A stretch of DNA of 64,000 bases from Oceanitalea stevensii (GTDB lineage: Bacteria > Actinomycetota > Actinomycetes > Actinomycetales > Actinomycetaceae): positions 1,059,662-1,123,661 of the forward strand of contig NZ_JACSPO010000001.1 in assembly GCF_014837105.1 (NCBI RefSeq), read 5' to 3'. Position numbers and translations under genes: made by a program. The first letter of the stretch is position 1. Each line of letters starts with the position of its first letter. Under the pieces are notes generated by a model, which did no database searches, was not told the origin of the DNA, and saw nothing but the letters and a program-made list of their open reading frames with translations. Shown here piece after piece: positions 37,712 through 47,300 of the stretch.

Positions 37712-38998
37712 ATGTCGTCCGCACCCGCCGGGGACCCGGCGCCCGTCCCCCTGCTCGCCCGGACCGTCCCCATCGCGGACCCCGGCGACCTCCTCGACCT
37801 CCTCCCCCGCCCCGACGTCACGACGACGGCGAGCTGGGTCCGCCGCGGTGACGGGCTCGTCGGCTGGGGCGTGGCCGCCCGCGTGGACACCTCCGGCGCG
37901 ACGCGGATGATCGACGCCGACGCGTGGTGGCGCCGGACGGCCGACGCGATGGTCGTGCGCGACGCCGTCGGGGTGCCGGGCACCGGACCGGTCGCCTTCG
38001 GCTCCTTCGCCTTCTCCCGCCGCTCGCAGGCGGGCGGCACGCTCGTCGTCCCGCGCGTCGTCGTCGGCCGCCGCGAGGGCCGCAGCTGGCTCACCGTCGT
38101 CGGCCCGGCGGGGCTGGGCCCGAACCCCTCGCTCGCCCACAGCCGCGGCGACGTCGTCCCCGTCACCGGGCCCGGCGAGGTCACCTTCGCCGACGGCGCC
38201 CTCACGAGCGCGCAGTGGCAGGAGGCGGTCGCCGAGGTCGTCGACGCCATCCGTGCCGGCACGGTGGAGAAGGTCGTCATGGCCCGTGACGTCGTGGCCC
38301 GCACGAGCGCCGACGTCGACGTCCGCCACCTCCTGCGCAACCTCGCCGACCAGTACCCCACGTGCTGGACCTTCGCCGTCGACGCGCTCGTGGGCGCGAC
38401 CCCCGAGCTCCTCGTGCGCCGCGACCAGGGCCTCGTGGCCTGCCGGGTCCTCGCCGGGACGATCCAGCGCACCGGTGACGACGCCGCGGACCTGCGTCAC
38501 GCGGCGGAGCTCGCCCGCTCCTCCAAGGACCTGGGCGAGCACGAGCTCGCGGTCCAGTCCGTCGCCGAGGCGCTGGGGCCGTACTGCTCGAGCTTCAACG
38601 TGCCCGACTCGCCCTTCGTCCTCCACCTGCCCAACGTCATGCACCTGGCCAGCGACGTCACCGGCGTCGTCGACCGGCAGACCGCGCCGAGCTCGCTCGC
38701 GCTCGCGGCGGCGCTGCACCCGACGGCCGCCGTGGGCGGGACGCCGACGCCGCGCGCCGTCGAGGTGCTCGCCGAGACCGAGCGGATGGACCGTGGCCGC
38801 TACGCCGGCCCCGTCGGCTGGATGGGCGCCGACGGCGACGGCGAGTGGGGCATCGCACTGCGCTCCGGGGAGGTCACCGGCCCGCGCTCGGTGCGCCTGT
38901 TCGCCGGCTGCGGGATCGTCGCCGCCTCCGACCCGGCGGCCGAGGTCCGCGAGTCGGAGGCCAAGCTCCGTCCCATGCGCAGCGCCCTCACCACCTGA
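37712..38998 (+). CDS. menF: Isochorismate synthase
   Basis: Converts chorismate to isochorismate, the entry to menaquinone (or siderophore) synthesis. The 428-residue product is a chorismate-binding domain protein with VEKVVMARDVV (general-base lysine), the metal/substrate motifs ELARSSKDLGEHELAVQSV and LHPTAAVGGTPT, and DRGRYAGPVGWMGADGDGEW. Linkage to menG makes menaquinone the likely destination; without that context MenF, EntC and DhbC cannot be separated safely. Confidence 0.9.
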   Translation: MSSAPAGDPAPVPLLARTVPIADPGDLLDLLPRPDVTTTASWVRRGDGLVGWGVAARVDTSGATRMIDADAWWRRTADAMVVRDAVGVPGTGPVAFGSFAFSRRSQAGGTLVVPRVVVGRREGRSWLTVVGPAGLGPNPSLAHSRGDVVPVTGPGEVTFADGALTSAQWQEAVAEVVDAIRAGTVEKVVMARDVVARTSADVDVRHLLRNLADQYPTCWTFAVDALVGATPELLVRRDQGLVACRVLAGTIQRTGDDAADLRHAAELARSSKDLGEHELAVQSVAEALGPYCSSFNVPDSPFVLHLPNVMHLASDVTGVVDRQTAPSSLALAAALHPTAAVGGTPTPRAVEVLAETERMDRGRYAGPVGWMGADGDGEWGIALRSGEVTGPRSVRLFAGCGIVAASDPAAEVRESEAKLRPMRSALTT

Positions 38999-39017
38999 CC
39001 CCCACCCCGAACGACAT

Positions 39018-39078
39018 CGCATATGGGTGAAAATTGCGGCCGATGCTGAGCGTCGGCCGCGATCTTCACCCATATGCG
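39018..39078. repeat. 61-bp palindromic element, copy 3
   Basis: The cleanest copy: arms of 29 bp (CGCATATGGGTGAAAATTGC... with its complement ending ...CCCATATGCG) differ at three positions only, around a 3-nt centre. It lies between the convergent menF and htrA stops and could act as a bidirectional terminator. Copies 1 and 2 are at 7572 and 18094. Confidence 0.8.
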
Positions 39079-39098
39079 CGTCGGGTGGGGGCGGGTTC

Positions 39099-40385
39099 TC
39101 AGGCGGTGGGGGTCTGCCTGGTCGCCAGGGTGACGTCGACCTGGGTGAGCTCGCCGTCGCGGACGACGTCGATGGTCGCCTCGTCGCCGGAGGAGTACTG
39201 GCGGACGTAGCCGGTGAGGGCGGCGGAGCCGTCGACGGCGCGGTCGTCGATCGCGGTGACGACGTCGCCGCGCTGCAGGCCCGCCTCCGCGGCGGGCGAG
39301 CCGTCCTCGACCTGCTCGACGCGGGCGCCGGCGCGCGTGACGCCGTCGACCTCGGCCGTCGTGTCGGTGAGCCCGACGCCGAGGAAGGCGTGCTCGACGC
39401 TGCCGTCCTCGACGAGCTGCTGGGCGACGTCGGCGGCCTGGTCCACCGGGATCGCGAAGCCGAGCCCGATGCTCCCGGACTGCCCGCCACCGCCGGAGAG
39501 CGTGGCGATCGAGCTGTTGATGCCGATGACCTGCCCCTTCGCGTCGAAGAGAGGGCCGCCGGAGTTGCCGGGGTTGACCGCGGCGTCGATCTGGATCGCG
39601 TTCGTCACGACGGACTGCGTGCGGCTCTGGGTGACGACCGGGCGGTCGAGGGCGGAGATGATGCCGGTGGTGGCCGTCGAGTCCAGCCCGAGCGGGTTGC
39701 CGACCGCGAGGACGGCCTGGCCGACGGCGAGGTCGGCGGAGCTGCCGAGGGTGGCCGGGGAGAGGTCGGCCGGCGGGTCGACGAGCCGGACGACGGCGAG
39801 GTCGGTCGTCTCGTCCTGGCCCACGAGCTCGGCCTCGTAGAGGCGGCCGTCGGCCAGCGAGACGGTGATCTCGCGAGCGCCGTCGACGACGTGGCTGTTG
39901 GTGAGGACGTGCCCCTCGTCGTCGATGACGACGCCGGAGCCCTGGCCCTGCCCGGACGCGGTCGTGACGTCGATGGCGACGACCGACTCGCGCACGGCGG
40001 CGGTGACCGCCTGCCAGTCCGGGGTGGCCGACGTCGAGCTGGCGGGGACGACCTGCGTGGGCGCCGCCGCCGTCGGGGTGTCGAGCGCGGGCGAGTCGAA
40101 GGCGCCGGTGACGGTGGCCGTGCCGAGGCTCGCGAGGAGCGCGGCGGTCGCGGCGGTGCCGCCGAGGGCGGCCCAGCCGCGGCGGCGGCCGTGCGGGAGC
40201 ACGCGCGTCGCGCGGCGCTCGGCCAGCTCGTCGACGGAGGGCACCCGGGTCGCGGGGTCGGGGGCGGGAAGGGTGGGGGTGCCCAGGAGCATGGCGTCGA
40301 CCTCCGCCTGCTCGCGGGCGGCCCGCTCGTCGCGGGCGATGTGGGCGTCGCGTCGCGCGTCGCCGGTGCTGCCGAAGTGGGTCAT
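39099..40385 (-). CDS. HtrA/DegP-type serine protease with PDZ domain
   Basis: A membrane-anchored quality-control protease of the cell envelope, 428 residues. A cytoplasmic N-terminus (1-69) precedes one transmembrane helix (about 70-93). The trypsin-like domain has H165 (TNSHVVDGA), D195 (TTDLAVVRL) and S275 (NPGNSGGPLF). A single PDZ domain occupies about 335-420. The ATG at 40383-40385 has an AGGAGGA site. Resembles mycobacterial PepD. Three CTGGG repeats with 11-bp period lie 58-84 bp upstream. Confidence 0.92.
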   Translation of the reverse strand: MTHFGSTGDARRDAHIARDERAAREQAEVDAMLLGTPTLPAPDPATRVPSVDELAERRATRVLPHGRRRGWAALGGTAATAALLASLGTATVTGAFDSPALDTPTAAAPTQVVPASSTSATPDWQAVTAAVRESVVAIDVTTASGQGQGSGVVIDDEGHVLTNSHVVDGAREITVSLADGRLYEAELVGQDETTDLAVVRLVDPPADLSPATLGSSADLAVGQAVLAVGNPLGLDSTATTGIISALDRPVVTQSRTQSVVTNAIQIDAAVNPGNSGGPLFDAKGQVIGINSSIATLSGGGGQSGSIGLGFAIPVDQAADVAQQLVEDGSVEHAFLGVGLTDTTAEVDGVTRAGARVEQVEDGSPAAEAGLQRGDVVTAIDDRAVDGSAALTGYVRQYSSGDEATIDVVRDGELTQVDVTLATRQTPTA

Positions 40386-40442
40386 GGTGGTCCTCCTGGG
40401 TTGCGTGCTTCCCCCAGGGAACACCGCGGACCTTGTCCGGCT

Positions 40443-40469
40443 CTGGGTGGCACCTGGGAGCTTCCTGGG
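40443..40469. promoter_or_regulatory. Three CTGGG direct repeats, 11-bp period
   Basis: CTGGG occurs at 40443-40447, 40454-40458 and 40465-40469, spaced exactly one helical turn. The site lies between htrA and fdhD, near the expected -35 zone of htrA. Such arrays are typical of OmpR-family response regulators; htrA homologues are often controlled by envelope-stress two-component systems. Regulator unknown. Confidence 0.45.
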
Positions 40470-40530
40470 TGGCGCGCCGCGCGTCCCCCGCGGATACGAT
40501 CGGGGCCGGACGACCGGGCGAGGAGGACGG

Positions 40531-41364
40531 GTGCGACGGACCAGGCGGCACCGCGTCGAGCGGCTCTCCGTCGACGGCACCAGCCGTCCGCGCAGCGACG
40601 TCCTCGCCGGTGAGGAGCCGATGGAGCTGCGCGTGGACGGCGCCGCGTGGACCGTCACCATGCGCACCCCGGGCGACGACTTCGACCTCGCGCTGGGCTT
40701 CCTCGTCTCCGAGGGCGTGGTGTGGGACGCGGAGCAGGTGGCCGGCGTCGCCTACGGTCCGGGGGTCAACCCGGACGGCACCCGGAGCTACAACATCGTC
40801 GACGTCCGCCTCTCCCCGGGAGTCGCACCGCCAGGCACCTCCCACGAGCGCCACGTCTACACCTCCAGCGCGTGCGGCATCTGCGGCACGTCGTCGATCG
40901 ACGCCGTCACCCGCGCCTCCCGCTTCCCCGTCGCCGACGACGTCCGCGTGCCGCTCCCCGAGCTGCTCGCCATGACCGACCGCATCCGCAGCGAGCAGCG
41001 GCTCTTCGCCGAGACGGGCGGGGTCCACGCGGCGGGGCTCTTCGCCGTCGCGGACGACGGGCGGGCCGAGCTGCTGTGCCTGCGCGAGGACGTGGGCCGG
41101 CACAACGCCGTCGACAAGGTCGTGGGCTGGGCGCTCCGCGAGCAGGGCCTGCCGCTGCGCCGCTGCGTGCTCCAGGTCTCCGGCCGGGCGTCCTTCGAGC
41201 TCGTCCAGAAGGCGCACATGGCGGGGATCGCGGTGCTGTCCGCGGTCAGCGCGCCCTCGGCGATGTCGGTGGAGCTCGCGGCGGGGGTGGGGATGACCCT
41301 CGTGGGCTTCAGCCGCGGCGACTCCGCCAACGTCTACGCCGGCCGCGAGCGCATCGTCACCTGA
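40531..41364 (+). CDS. fdhD: Formate dehydrogenase accessory sulfurtransferase FdhD
   Basis: Transfers sulfur to the molybdenum cofactor of formate dehydrogenase, without which the enzyme is inactive. The 277-residue product has LAGEEPMELRVDG, PGDDFDLALGFLVSEG, the catalytic cysteine motif SSACGICGTSSID, LREDVGRHNAVDKVVGWAL and SGRASFELVQKAHMAG. The GTG at 40531 has a GAGGAGG site, with -10-like TACGAT at 40495-40500. It faces the fdh operon tail to tail. Confidence 0.95.
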   Translation: MRRTRRHRVERLSVDGTSRPRSDVLAGEEPMELRVDGAAWTVTMRTPGDDFDLALGFLVSEGVVWDAEQVAGVAYGPGVNPDGTRSYNIVDVRLSPGVAPPGTSHERHVYTSSACGICGTSSIDAVTRASRFPVADDVRVPLPELLAMTDRIRSEQRLFAETGGVHAAGLFAVADDGRAELLCLREDVGRHNAVDKVVGWALREQGLPLRRCVLQVSGRASFELVQKAHMAGIAVLSAVSAPSAMSVELAAGVGMTLVGFSRGDSANVYAGRERIVT

Positions 41365-41384
41365 CAGGGGCCCCACGCCCTCGT

Positions 41385-41429
41385 CGCGCCCCCGCGCCCC
41401 CGCGCCCCCGCGCCCCGCGCCCCGCGCCC
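41385..41429. repeat. C-rich tandem repeat
   Basis: About five consecutive CCCCC-GCG or CCCC-GCG units (8 then 7 bp) lie in the gap between fdhD and the channel gene. The remaining gap to 41518 shows weak dyads (GCGTCGC with GCGACGC) but no clear terminator. Confidence 0.6.
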
Positions 41430-41518
41430 AGCTTGGGTCGCCCTTCCCGATCAAGCGTCGCCCGTCCTGGCGCGTCGGGGTGAGCCGGAGGTGCGACGCA
41501 TCGTGGGGCGCGCTGCGC

Positions 41519-42364
41519 CTACGCCGTCTGGGCGTCGCGGTGCTCCGCCTCGGCGTCGTCCTCGGGGCGGCGCGGGCGGGTGCGGTGGGAGAAGTAGAGA
41601 CCCAGGGCCGCGAGGGTGAGGCCGCCGATGAGGTTGCCGACGAGCACGGGGACCTGGTTCCACAGCCACCAGTCGTCGATCCCGATCGGGGCGCCGAGCA
41701 TCATCCCGGTGGGGATGACGAAGAAGTTGACGACGGCGTGCTCGTAGCCGAGGGCGAAGAAGGTGAGGATCGGCATCCAGATCGCGAGGATCTTCCCGGC
41801 CAGGCTCGTGGAGGCGAAACCCATGATGACGCCCAGGGCCACGAGCCAGTTGCACAGCACGGCGCTGAGCACGGCCCAGGTGAGCCCGGTCGCCGGGCCG
41901 GCCTCCTCGTAGCGCAGCGTCTTGTCGACGGCGAGGTCGACGAGGGCCTGCGCGGTGGGCTCGTCGGTGATCGTCCCCATCCCGGTGAGGACCGCGCTGA
42001 TCATCCAGCCGGCGGCCAGGCCGCCGACGAGGTGCCCGACGACGAGCCACCAGAACACGCGCAGACAGCCGGCGAGGCTGACGCGCCGCTCGAGCACGGC
42101 CACCGGCACGACGCCGAAGGCACCGGTGACGAGCTCAAGACCGAGGAGGACGACGAGCGTGAGCCCGATCGGGAAGAGGAGCGAGCCGAGCACGAGGACG
42201 CCGGTCTGCACCTGGACCATGACCGCGAGGGTGGTCGCGGCACCGAGGAGGTAGGTGGCGAGCACGGCGCGCAGCACGAGCTGCCACGCGGGCAGGGCGA
42301 CCTTCTTCTCCCCGGCCGGCCCGATCGCGTCGACGATCCCGAGAGGGGCGACGGCGTCGCTCAC
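41519..42364 (-). CDS. Formate/nitrite transporter (FNT) family channel
   Basis: A pentameric anion channel subunit of 281 residues with six helices. Helix 5 region ALGYEHAVVNFFVIPTGMM carries the central-pore histidine seen in FocA-type channels, and FGVVPVAVLERR lies in the Omega-loop region after helix 2. Its GTG start overlaps the NrfD-type subunit gene (GTGA), so it is made with the formate dehydrogenase. This makes formate the likely substrate. Last gene of the operon. Confidence 0.88.
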   Translation of the reverse strand: MSDAVAPLGIVDAIGPAGEKKVALPAWQLVLRAVLATYLLGAATTLAVMVQVQTGVLVLGSLLFPIGLTLVVLLGLELVTGAFGVVPVAVLERRVSLAGCLRVFWWLVVGHLVGGLAAGWMISAVLTGMGTITDEPTAQALVDLAVDKTLRYEEAGPATGLTWAVLSAVLCNWLVALGVIMGFASTSLAGKILAIWMPILTFFALGYEHAVVNFFVIPTGMMLGAPIGIDDWWLWNQVPVLVGNLIGGLTLAALGLYFSHRTRPRRPEDDAEAEHRDAQTA

Positions 42365-43380
42365 GCGGTTCCCTCCCCCCGCGGCGTGAACCGCACCTCC
42401 TCACCACGCTCCACACGCTCGCGCTGGGGCACCACCGTGTACTTCGGGTCGCGTGCCGAGGCCTGACCGGCCTCGAAGACGCCCATCCGGGTGCAGAAGG
42501 ACCCTGCCGCGAGCGCCGCGCCGCTGAGGACCGACGCCCACCGGCGCCGCCCGCCGAGCAGCGTGCCGACGGCGCCGGCCACCGTGAACGCCTTGGCGGC
42601 CCGCATGTAGCGGCCTCCGGTGCCGGTGTGGAGCGGCTCCGCCATCAGCCCCATCGAGCGCTCCATCACCTGCTCGGCGACGAGCTCGACGACGGCGCCC
42701 GCCGCGGCCAGCCGCCGGGCGGGGCCCGCCTGGGCCACGGGCGTCGCGACCATGGCCACGCCGCCGGACGCGGCCGCCGCGGACGCGCAGAAGACGAACG
42801 GCAACTCCCGATACCCGGCCTTCCACGTGGGCGTGGAGGTGTCGGACAGGAGCACGGCGGTGTAGGCGGCCACCGGCGGGGCGGTGAGAGCCGCGAGCAC
42901 GCCCGCGGGACCGGAGACCGTGCGCAGCAGGCGCACCGGCCCGGAGTCGAGCCCGGCGACACGCACCATCTCGTCGAGGGCGACGACGCCGGCGGGGGCG
43001 CCGTAGATGCTCAGCAGCCAGGTCCCGACGGACATCGGCGAGGTGAGCTTGACCGTGCGCAGCATGTTGAGGAAACGCTCCGGGCGGCCGAGGTCGCTCA
43101 CCAGCGCGCCGAGGCTGACACCCAGCGCGCCCGCGGCGGTGAGGCGCCCCGCCCGCCGCAGCGCCGGACGCCCGGTGAGCTGGGCGCCGGCGGCGAGGAG
43201 CGAGGACCCGGCCGCGACCCCGCCCGCGAACATGTACAGCGGGATGCGCACGTCCCACGGCGCCGGCTTGACCACCTGGCGTCCGTAGTAGGACGTGAAC
43301 TGCGCCTCCGGCACCGGCTGCTGGTCGGAGCGGTCCCGACGGGTGCGCGGACGGCGCCCGCCGACGTGCGTCGTCGTCAT
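42361..43380 (-). CDS. NrfD/PsrC-type membrane subunit of formate dehydrogenase
   Basis: A 339-residue membrane protein with eight or nine hydrophobic segments. It starts with a basic cytoplasmic stretch and YYGRQVVKPAPWDVRIPLYM, then GGVAAGSSLLAAGAQ, LVSDLGRPERFLNMLR and SPMSVGTWLLSIYG, all NrfD-family landmarks. Unlike FdnI it has no heme ligands of the cytochrome b556 type; it would pass electrons from the iron-sulfur subunit to menaquinone. ATGA overlap with the upstream gene. Confidence 0.88.
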   Translation of the reverse strand: MTTTHVGGRRPRTRRDRSDQQPVPEAQFTSYYGRQVVKPAPWDVRIPLYMFAGGVAAGSSLLAAGAQLTGRPALRRAGRLTAAGALGVSLGALVSDLGRPERFLNMLRTVKLTSPMSVGTWLLSIYGAPAGVVALDEMVRVAGLDSGPVRLLRTVSGPAGVLAALTAPPVAAYTAVLLSDTSTPTWKAGYRELPFVFCASAAAASGGVAMVATPVAQAGPARRLAAAGAVVELVAEQVMERSMGLMAEPLHTGTGGRYMRAAKAFTVAGAVGTLLGGRRRWASVLSGAALAAGSFCTRMGVFEAGQASARDPKYTVVPQRERVERGEEVRFTPRGEGTA

Positions 43381-44372
43381 CGCTTCCCCAGGAAGGCGAG
43401 CGCCGCACCGGCGAGCAGCGCCCCGGCGGCGGCGGTGGCGCGGTTGAACATCTGCGGCAGGTCGCGGGTGGGGACGACGGGGTCGGGCGGCAGGCCGTAG
43501 ACCTCCGGCTCGTCGAGGAGGAGGAAGAAGGCGCCGGTGCCGCCGACGCCGTCGTTCGGGTCGTGGCCGTAGAGGCGGGCCTCGGCCACGCCCTGCTCGT
43601 GGAGCTCCGCGCGGCGGCGCTCGGCGCGCTCGCGCAGCTCGTCGACGTCGCCGTACTGGATCGACTGGGTGGGGCAGGCCTGCGCGCAGGCGGGCTGGAG
43701 GCCGTCCCCGAGGCGGTCGTAGCAGAGGGTGCACTTCTGGGCGATGCCGACGTTGAGCGCCCCGGCCGGGCCGCGGCGCCGCTCGATGACCCCGTACGGG
43801 CAGGCCGGCACGCAGTAGCCGCAGCCGTTGCACACGTCGTCCTGGACGACGACGGTGCCGAACTCGGTGCGGAACAGGGCGCCGGTGGGGCACACGTCCA
43901 GGCACCCGGCGTGCGTGCAGTGCTTGCACACGTTGGAGGACATCAGCCAGCGGAAGTCGGCCTGCGCCCCCTCCTCGTCCGCCATCTGGGGACCGGAGCC
44001 GTCGGGGCCGCCCGTGTCGGTCTGCGGGGAGGTGGCGACGGTGCCGGGCGGCATGCTCGTGCCCTGGCCCCCGGTGGGGGCGGGCGGACCGCTGCCGGGC
44101 ATGCCGAGGTTGACGGTGGGCCGCTGCTGCTCGATGAAGGCGACGTGGCGCCAGGTGTTGGCGCCGAGCGAGCCGGTGTTGTCGAACGACTGGCCGAGGA
44201 GGTCGAAGTCCTCCCCGCCCGGGACGAGGTTCCACTCCTTGCAGGCGACCTCGCAGGCCTTGCAGCCGATGCACACGCTCGTGTCGGTGAAGAAGCCCTT
44301 GCGCGGCGGCGGGTCCTCGTAGCCGGCGTCGAGCGCCGGGTCGACCGGCCCGAACAGGCTGTTCGCCATCAT
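43377..44372 (-). CDS. Formate dehydrogenase iron-sulfur (beta) subunit
   Basis: Four-cluster ferredoxin subunit, 331 residues. Cluster motifs in order: CIGCKACEVACKEW; CKHCTHAGCLDVCP; CNGCGYCVPACPYG; and CTLCYDRLGDGLQPACAQAC. A Gly/Pro/Thr-rich insert (about 90-130) separates the first from the rest. The C-terminus has a hydrophobic helix (AAAGALLAGAALAFLG) that may anchor it. The first two codons are both ATG; the first overlaps the alpha-subunit stop. Confidence 0.92.
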   Translation of the reverse strand: MMANSLFGPVDPALDAGYEDPPPRKGFFTDTSVCIGCKACEVACKEWNLVPGGEDFDLLGQSFDNTGSLGANTWRHVAFIEQQRPTVNLGMPGSGPPAPTGGQGTSMPPGTVATSPQTDTGGPDGSGPQMADEEGAQADFRWLMSSNVCKHCTHAGCLDVCPTGALFRTEFGTVVVQDDVCNGCGYCVPACPYGVIERRRGPAGALNVGIAQKCTLCYDRLGDGLQPACAQACPTQSIQYGDVDELRERAERRRAELHEQGVAEARLYGHDPNDGVGGTGAFFLLLDEPEVYGLPPDPVVPTRDLPQMFNRATAAAGALLAGAALAFLGKR

Positions 44373-47300
44373 GGGCTCCCTTCGGCTGGTCCGGCTGGGG
44401 TGTCCTCGGAGACGTCGGAGCGGACGACGGCCCGGGGGTCGGCCGTGACGATCGGCCGCTCGACGTCCGTGCCTGCGCGGGCACGGTACCCCTCGAGCAT
44501 CTCGAGGAGGGCCGGTCCCCGAGGACGGCGTCCGGGCAGCACGTCGCAGGTGCCGGCCTTGGTCTCCTGGATGAGGACGTTGGGGTCCAGGCTGATGCCG
44601 AACAGGTCGTTGGCGGCGTCACCGGTCACCAGGCCCCGGCTACCCCAGTGGTAGGGCAGCCAGACCTGGTGGACGGTGCGGCCCGCCACCCGCAGCGGAC
44701 GCAGCCGGTCGGTGACGACGACGCGCCCCTCGACGGCGGCGCGCGCGGTGACGACGTGGCACCAGCCCAGGTGCTCCAGCCCTCGCTCCTCGGCCAGCAC
44801 CGGGGACACCTCGACGAACATCTCCGGCTGGAGCTCGGCGAGGTACGCCAGGGTGCGGCTCATCCCGCCGGCGGTGTGGTGCTCGGTGAGCCGGCTCGTC
44901 GTGAAGACGAACGGGAAGATCTCGCTGCCGCCGCCCGGCGGGCTCGGGTTCATCGGGTTGATCGGCTCGCGGTACTCGATGCGGGTGGGGTTGGCCTGCT
45001 GGCCGTACAACGAGTTGCGGAAGGGCGACTCGACCGGCTCGTAGTGGGTGGGCAACGGGCCGTCGACGAGGCCCGAGGGGACGAACAGCGCGCCGCGGCC
45101 GTCGCCCTGCATGATGAAGGCGTCGGTGCCGTCGATCGCCTCGACGCCGGTGGCCCCGGCCTCGTGGCGGTAGGTGGGCGGCTTGGTCCGCTCGAAGTCG
45201 GGGATGTCGTGGCCGGTCCACTCCCCCTTCTCCTCGTCCCACCACACGTAGGCCTTGCGCTCGCTCCACGGCCGGCCCTCGGGGTCGGCCGAGGCACGGT
45301 TGTAGAGGATGCGACGGTTGGCCGGCCACACCCAGCCCCACTCCAGCGCCACCCAGTCCTGGTCGCGGCCGGGCTTGCGCCGGGCGGCCTGGTTGACGCC
45401 GTCGGCGAAGACACCCGTGTAGATCCAGCAGCCGCCCACGGTGGTGCCGTCGCCGCGCAGCTCGGTGAAGCTCGACAGCGGGCGGCCGGTGGCGACCTCG
45501 TAGCCGTTGATCTCCTTGAGGACGGCCTCGGCGCTGGGCTCGTCGTGCTCGCCGTGCACGGGGTAGTCCCAGGCGAGGTCGAGGAGCGGGCGGTCGCGCT
45601 CGAGGTTCTCCTCCGCCAAGCGCTCCCGCATGATCCGGCCCAGGTGGTAGAAGAACCACAGCTCCGAGCGGCAGTCCCCGGTGGGCTCGACGGCCTTCTC
45701 CCGCCACTGGAGCATGCGCTGGGTCTGGGTGAAGGTGCCCTCCTTCTCCACGTGGGAGGCGGCGGGCAGGAGGAAGACCTCGGTGGGGCACTCCTCGGTG
45801 ACGATCTCCCCGGTCTCGATCTCCGGGGAGTCCTTCCAGAAGCTCGCGCTCTCGATCTCGTACAGGTCGCGCACGACGAGCCAGTCGAGGTTCGCCATGC
45901 CCAGCCGCTGGGCCCTGCCGTGGGCGGAGCCCACCGCCGGGTTCTGGCCCAGGAGGAAGTAGCCCTTGACCTTCCCCTCGATCATGTCGAGGACGGTGCG
46001 GTAGGTGCCGTGGTCACCGGTGATCCGGGGCATGTAGTTGTAGGCGAAGTCGTTCTCCGCGGTGGCGTGCTCGCCCCAGTACGCCTTGAGCAGGCTCGCG
46101 GCGTACGCGGAGGCGTTGCCCCAGTAGCCCTTGGCACCGGGCATCGACATGCTCTCCACCCAGCTGGCGTAGTCGGGGTGGGAGGAGGCGTTGGGCATCT
46201 CGAGGTAGCCCGGCAGCAGGTTGAACAGGGTGGGGATGTCGGTGGAGCCCTGGATGCTCGCGTGGCCGCGCAGCGCCATGATCCCGCCGCCCGGCCGGCC
46301 CATGTTCCCGAGCAGCAGCTGGAGGATGGAACCGGTACGGATGTACTGGGCTCCGACGCTGTGCTGGGTCCAGCCCACGCTGTAGACGAGCGCGGTGGTC
46401 CGCTCCCGTCCGGACGCGGCGACCCACGCCTCGGCCACCTCGTGGAACTGCTCCGGGGAGATGCCGCAGGTCTCGGCGACGAGCTCGGGGGTGTAGCGGG
46501 AGAAGTGCCGCTTGAGCACCTGGTAGACGGTGCGCGGGTGGCGCAGCGTCTCGTCACGCTCGGGCTCCTCGGGGACGGGCATGCCGTGCGACTCGTGCTG
46601 GAGGCCCGAGGCGGTGGCCCGGTCCTCGGCGACCTCGTCCTCGTCCTGGCCCGCGCCCTCGGCCCCGGCGTACTGCCAGGTGGTCGTGTCGTAGGTGCGG
46701 GTCTCGGGGTCGAAGCCGGAGAACAGGCCGTCGAGGTCCTCGGTGTCGAGGTAGTCCTCGGAGATGATCGACGCCGCGTTCGTGTACGCGAGGACGTACT
46801 CGCGGAAGTCGAGCTCGTTCTGCAGGACGTAGTTGATGATCGCGCCGAGGAACACGATGTCGGTGCCCACCCGGATCGGGACGAAGGTGTGCGCGAGCGC
46901 GCTCGTCCGCGTGAACCTGGGGTCGATGTGGATGATCTTGGCGCCGCGCCGCTTGGCCTCCATCACCCACTGGAAGCCCACCGGGTGGGCCTCGGCCATG
47001 TTCGAGCCCTGGATGATGATGCAGTCCGCGTTCGCGAGGTCCTGCTGGAAACCGGTCGCACCGCCCCGGCCGAAGCTGGTCCCCAGACCGGGGACCGTGG
47101 CGGAGTGTCAAATACGGGCCTGGTTCTCGATCTGCACCGCGCCCATCGCGGTGAAGAGCTTCTTGATGAGGTAGTTCTCCTCGTTGTCCAGGGTGGCGCC
47201 GCCGAGGGCCGCGATGCCCATGGTGCGGCGCAGGTGCCGCCCCTCGGCGTCGGTCTGCTGCCAGGTGGCCGCCCGGGTGGTGAGGACGCGGTCGGCGATC

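Noticed and set aside
41385..41429. C-rich tandem repeat as an operator or origin element
   Set aside because: It is a simple low-complexity tract with no dyad, DnaA boxes or neighbouring replication genes.
47108..47110. Nonsense mutation making fdhA a pseudogene
   Set aside because: A SECIS hairpin at the exact E. coli offset, a full selenocysteine machinery next door, and an intact frame on both sides show programmed readthrough.
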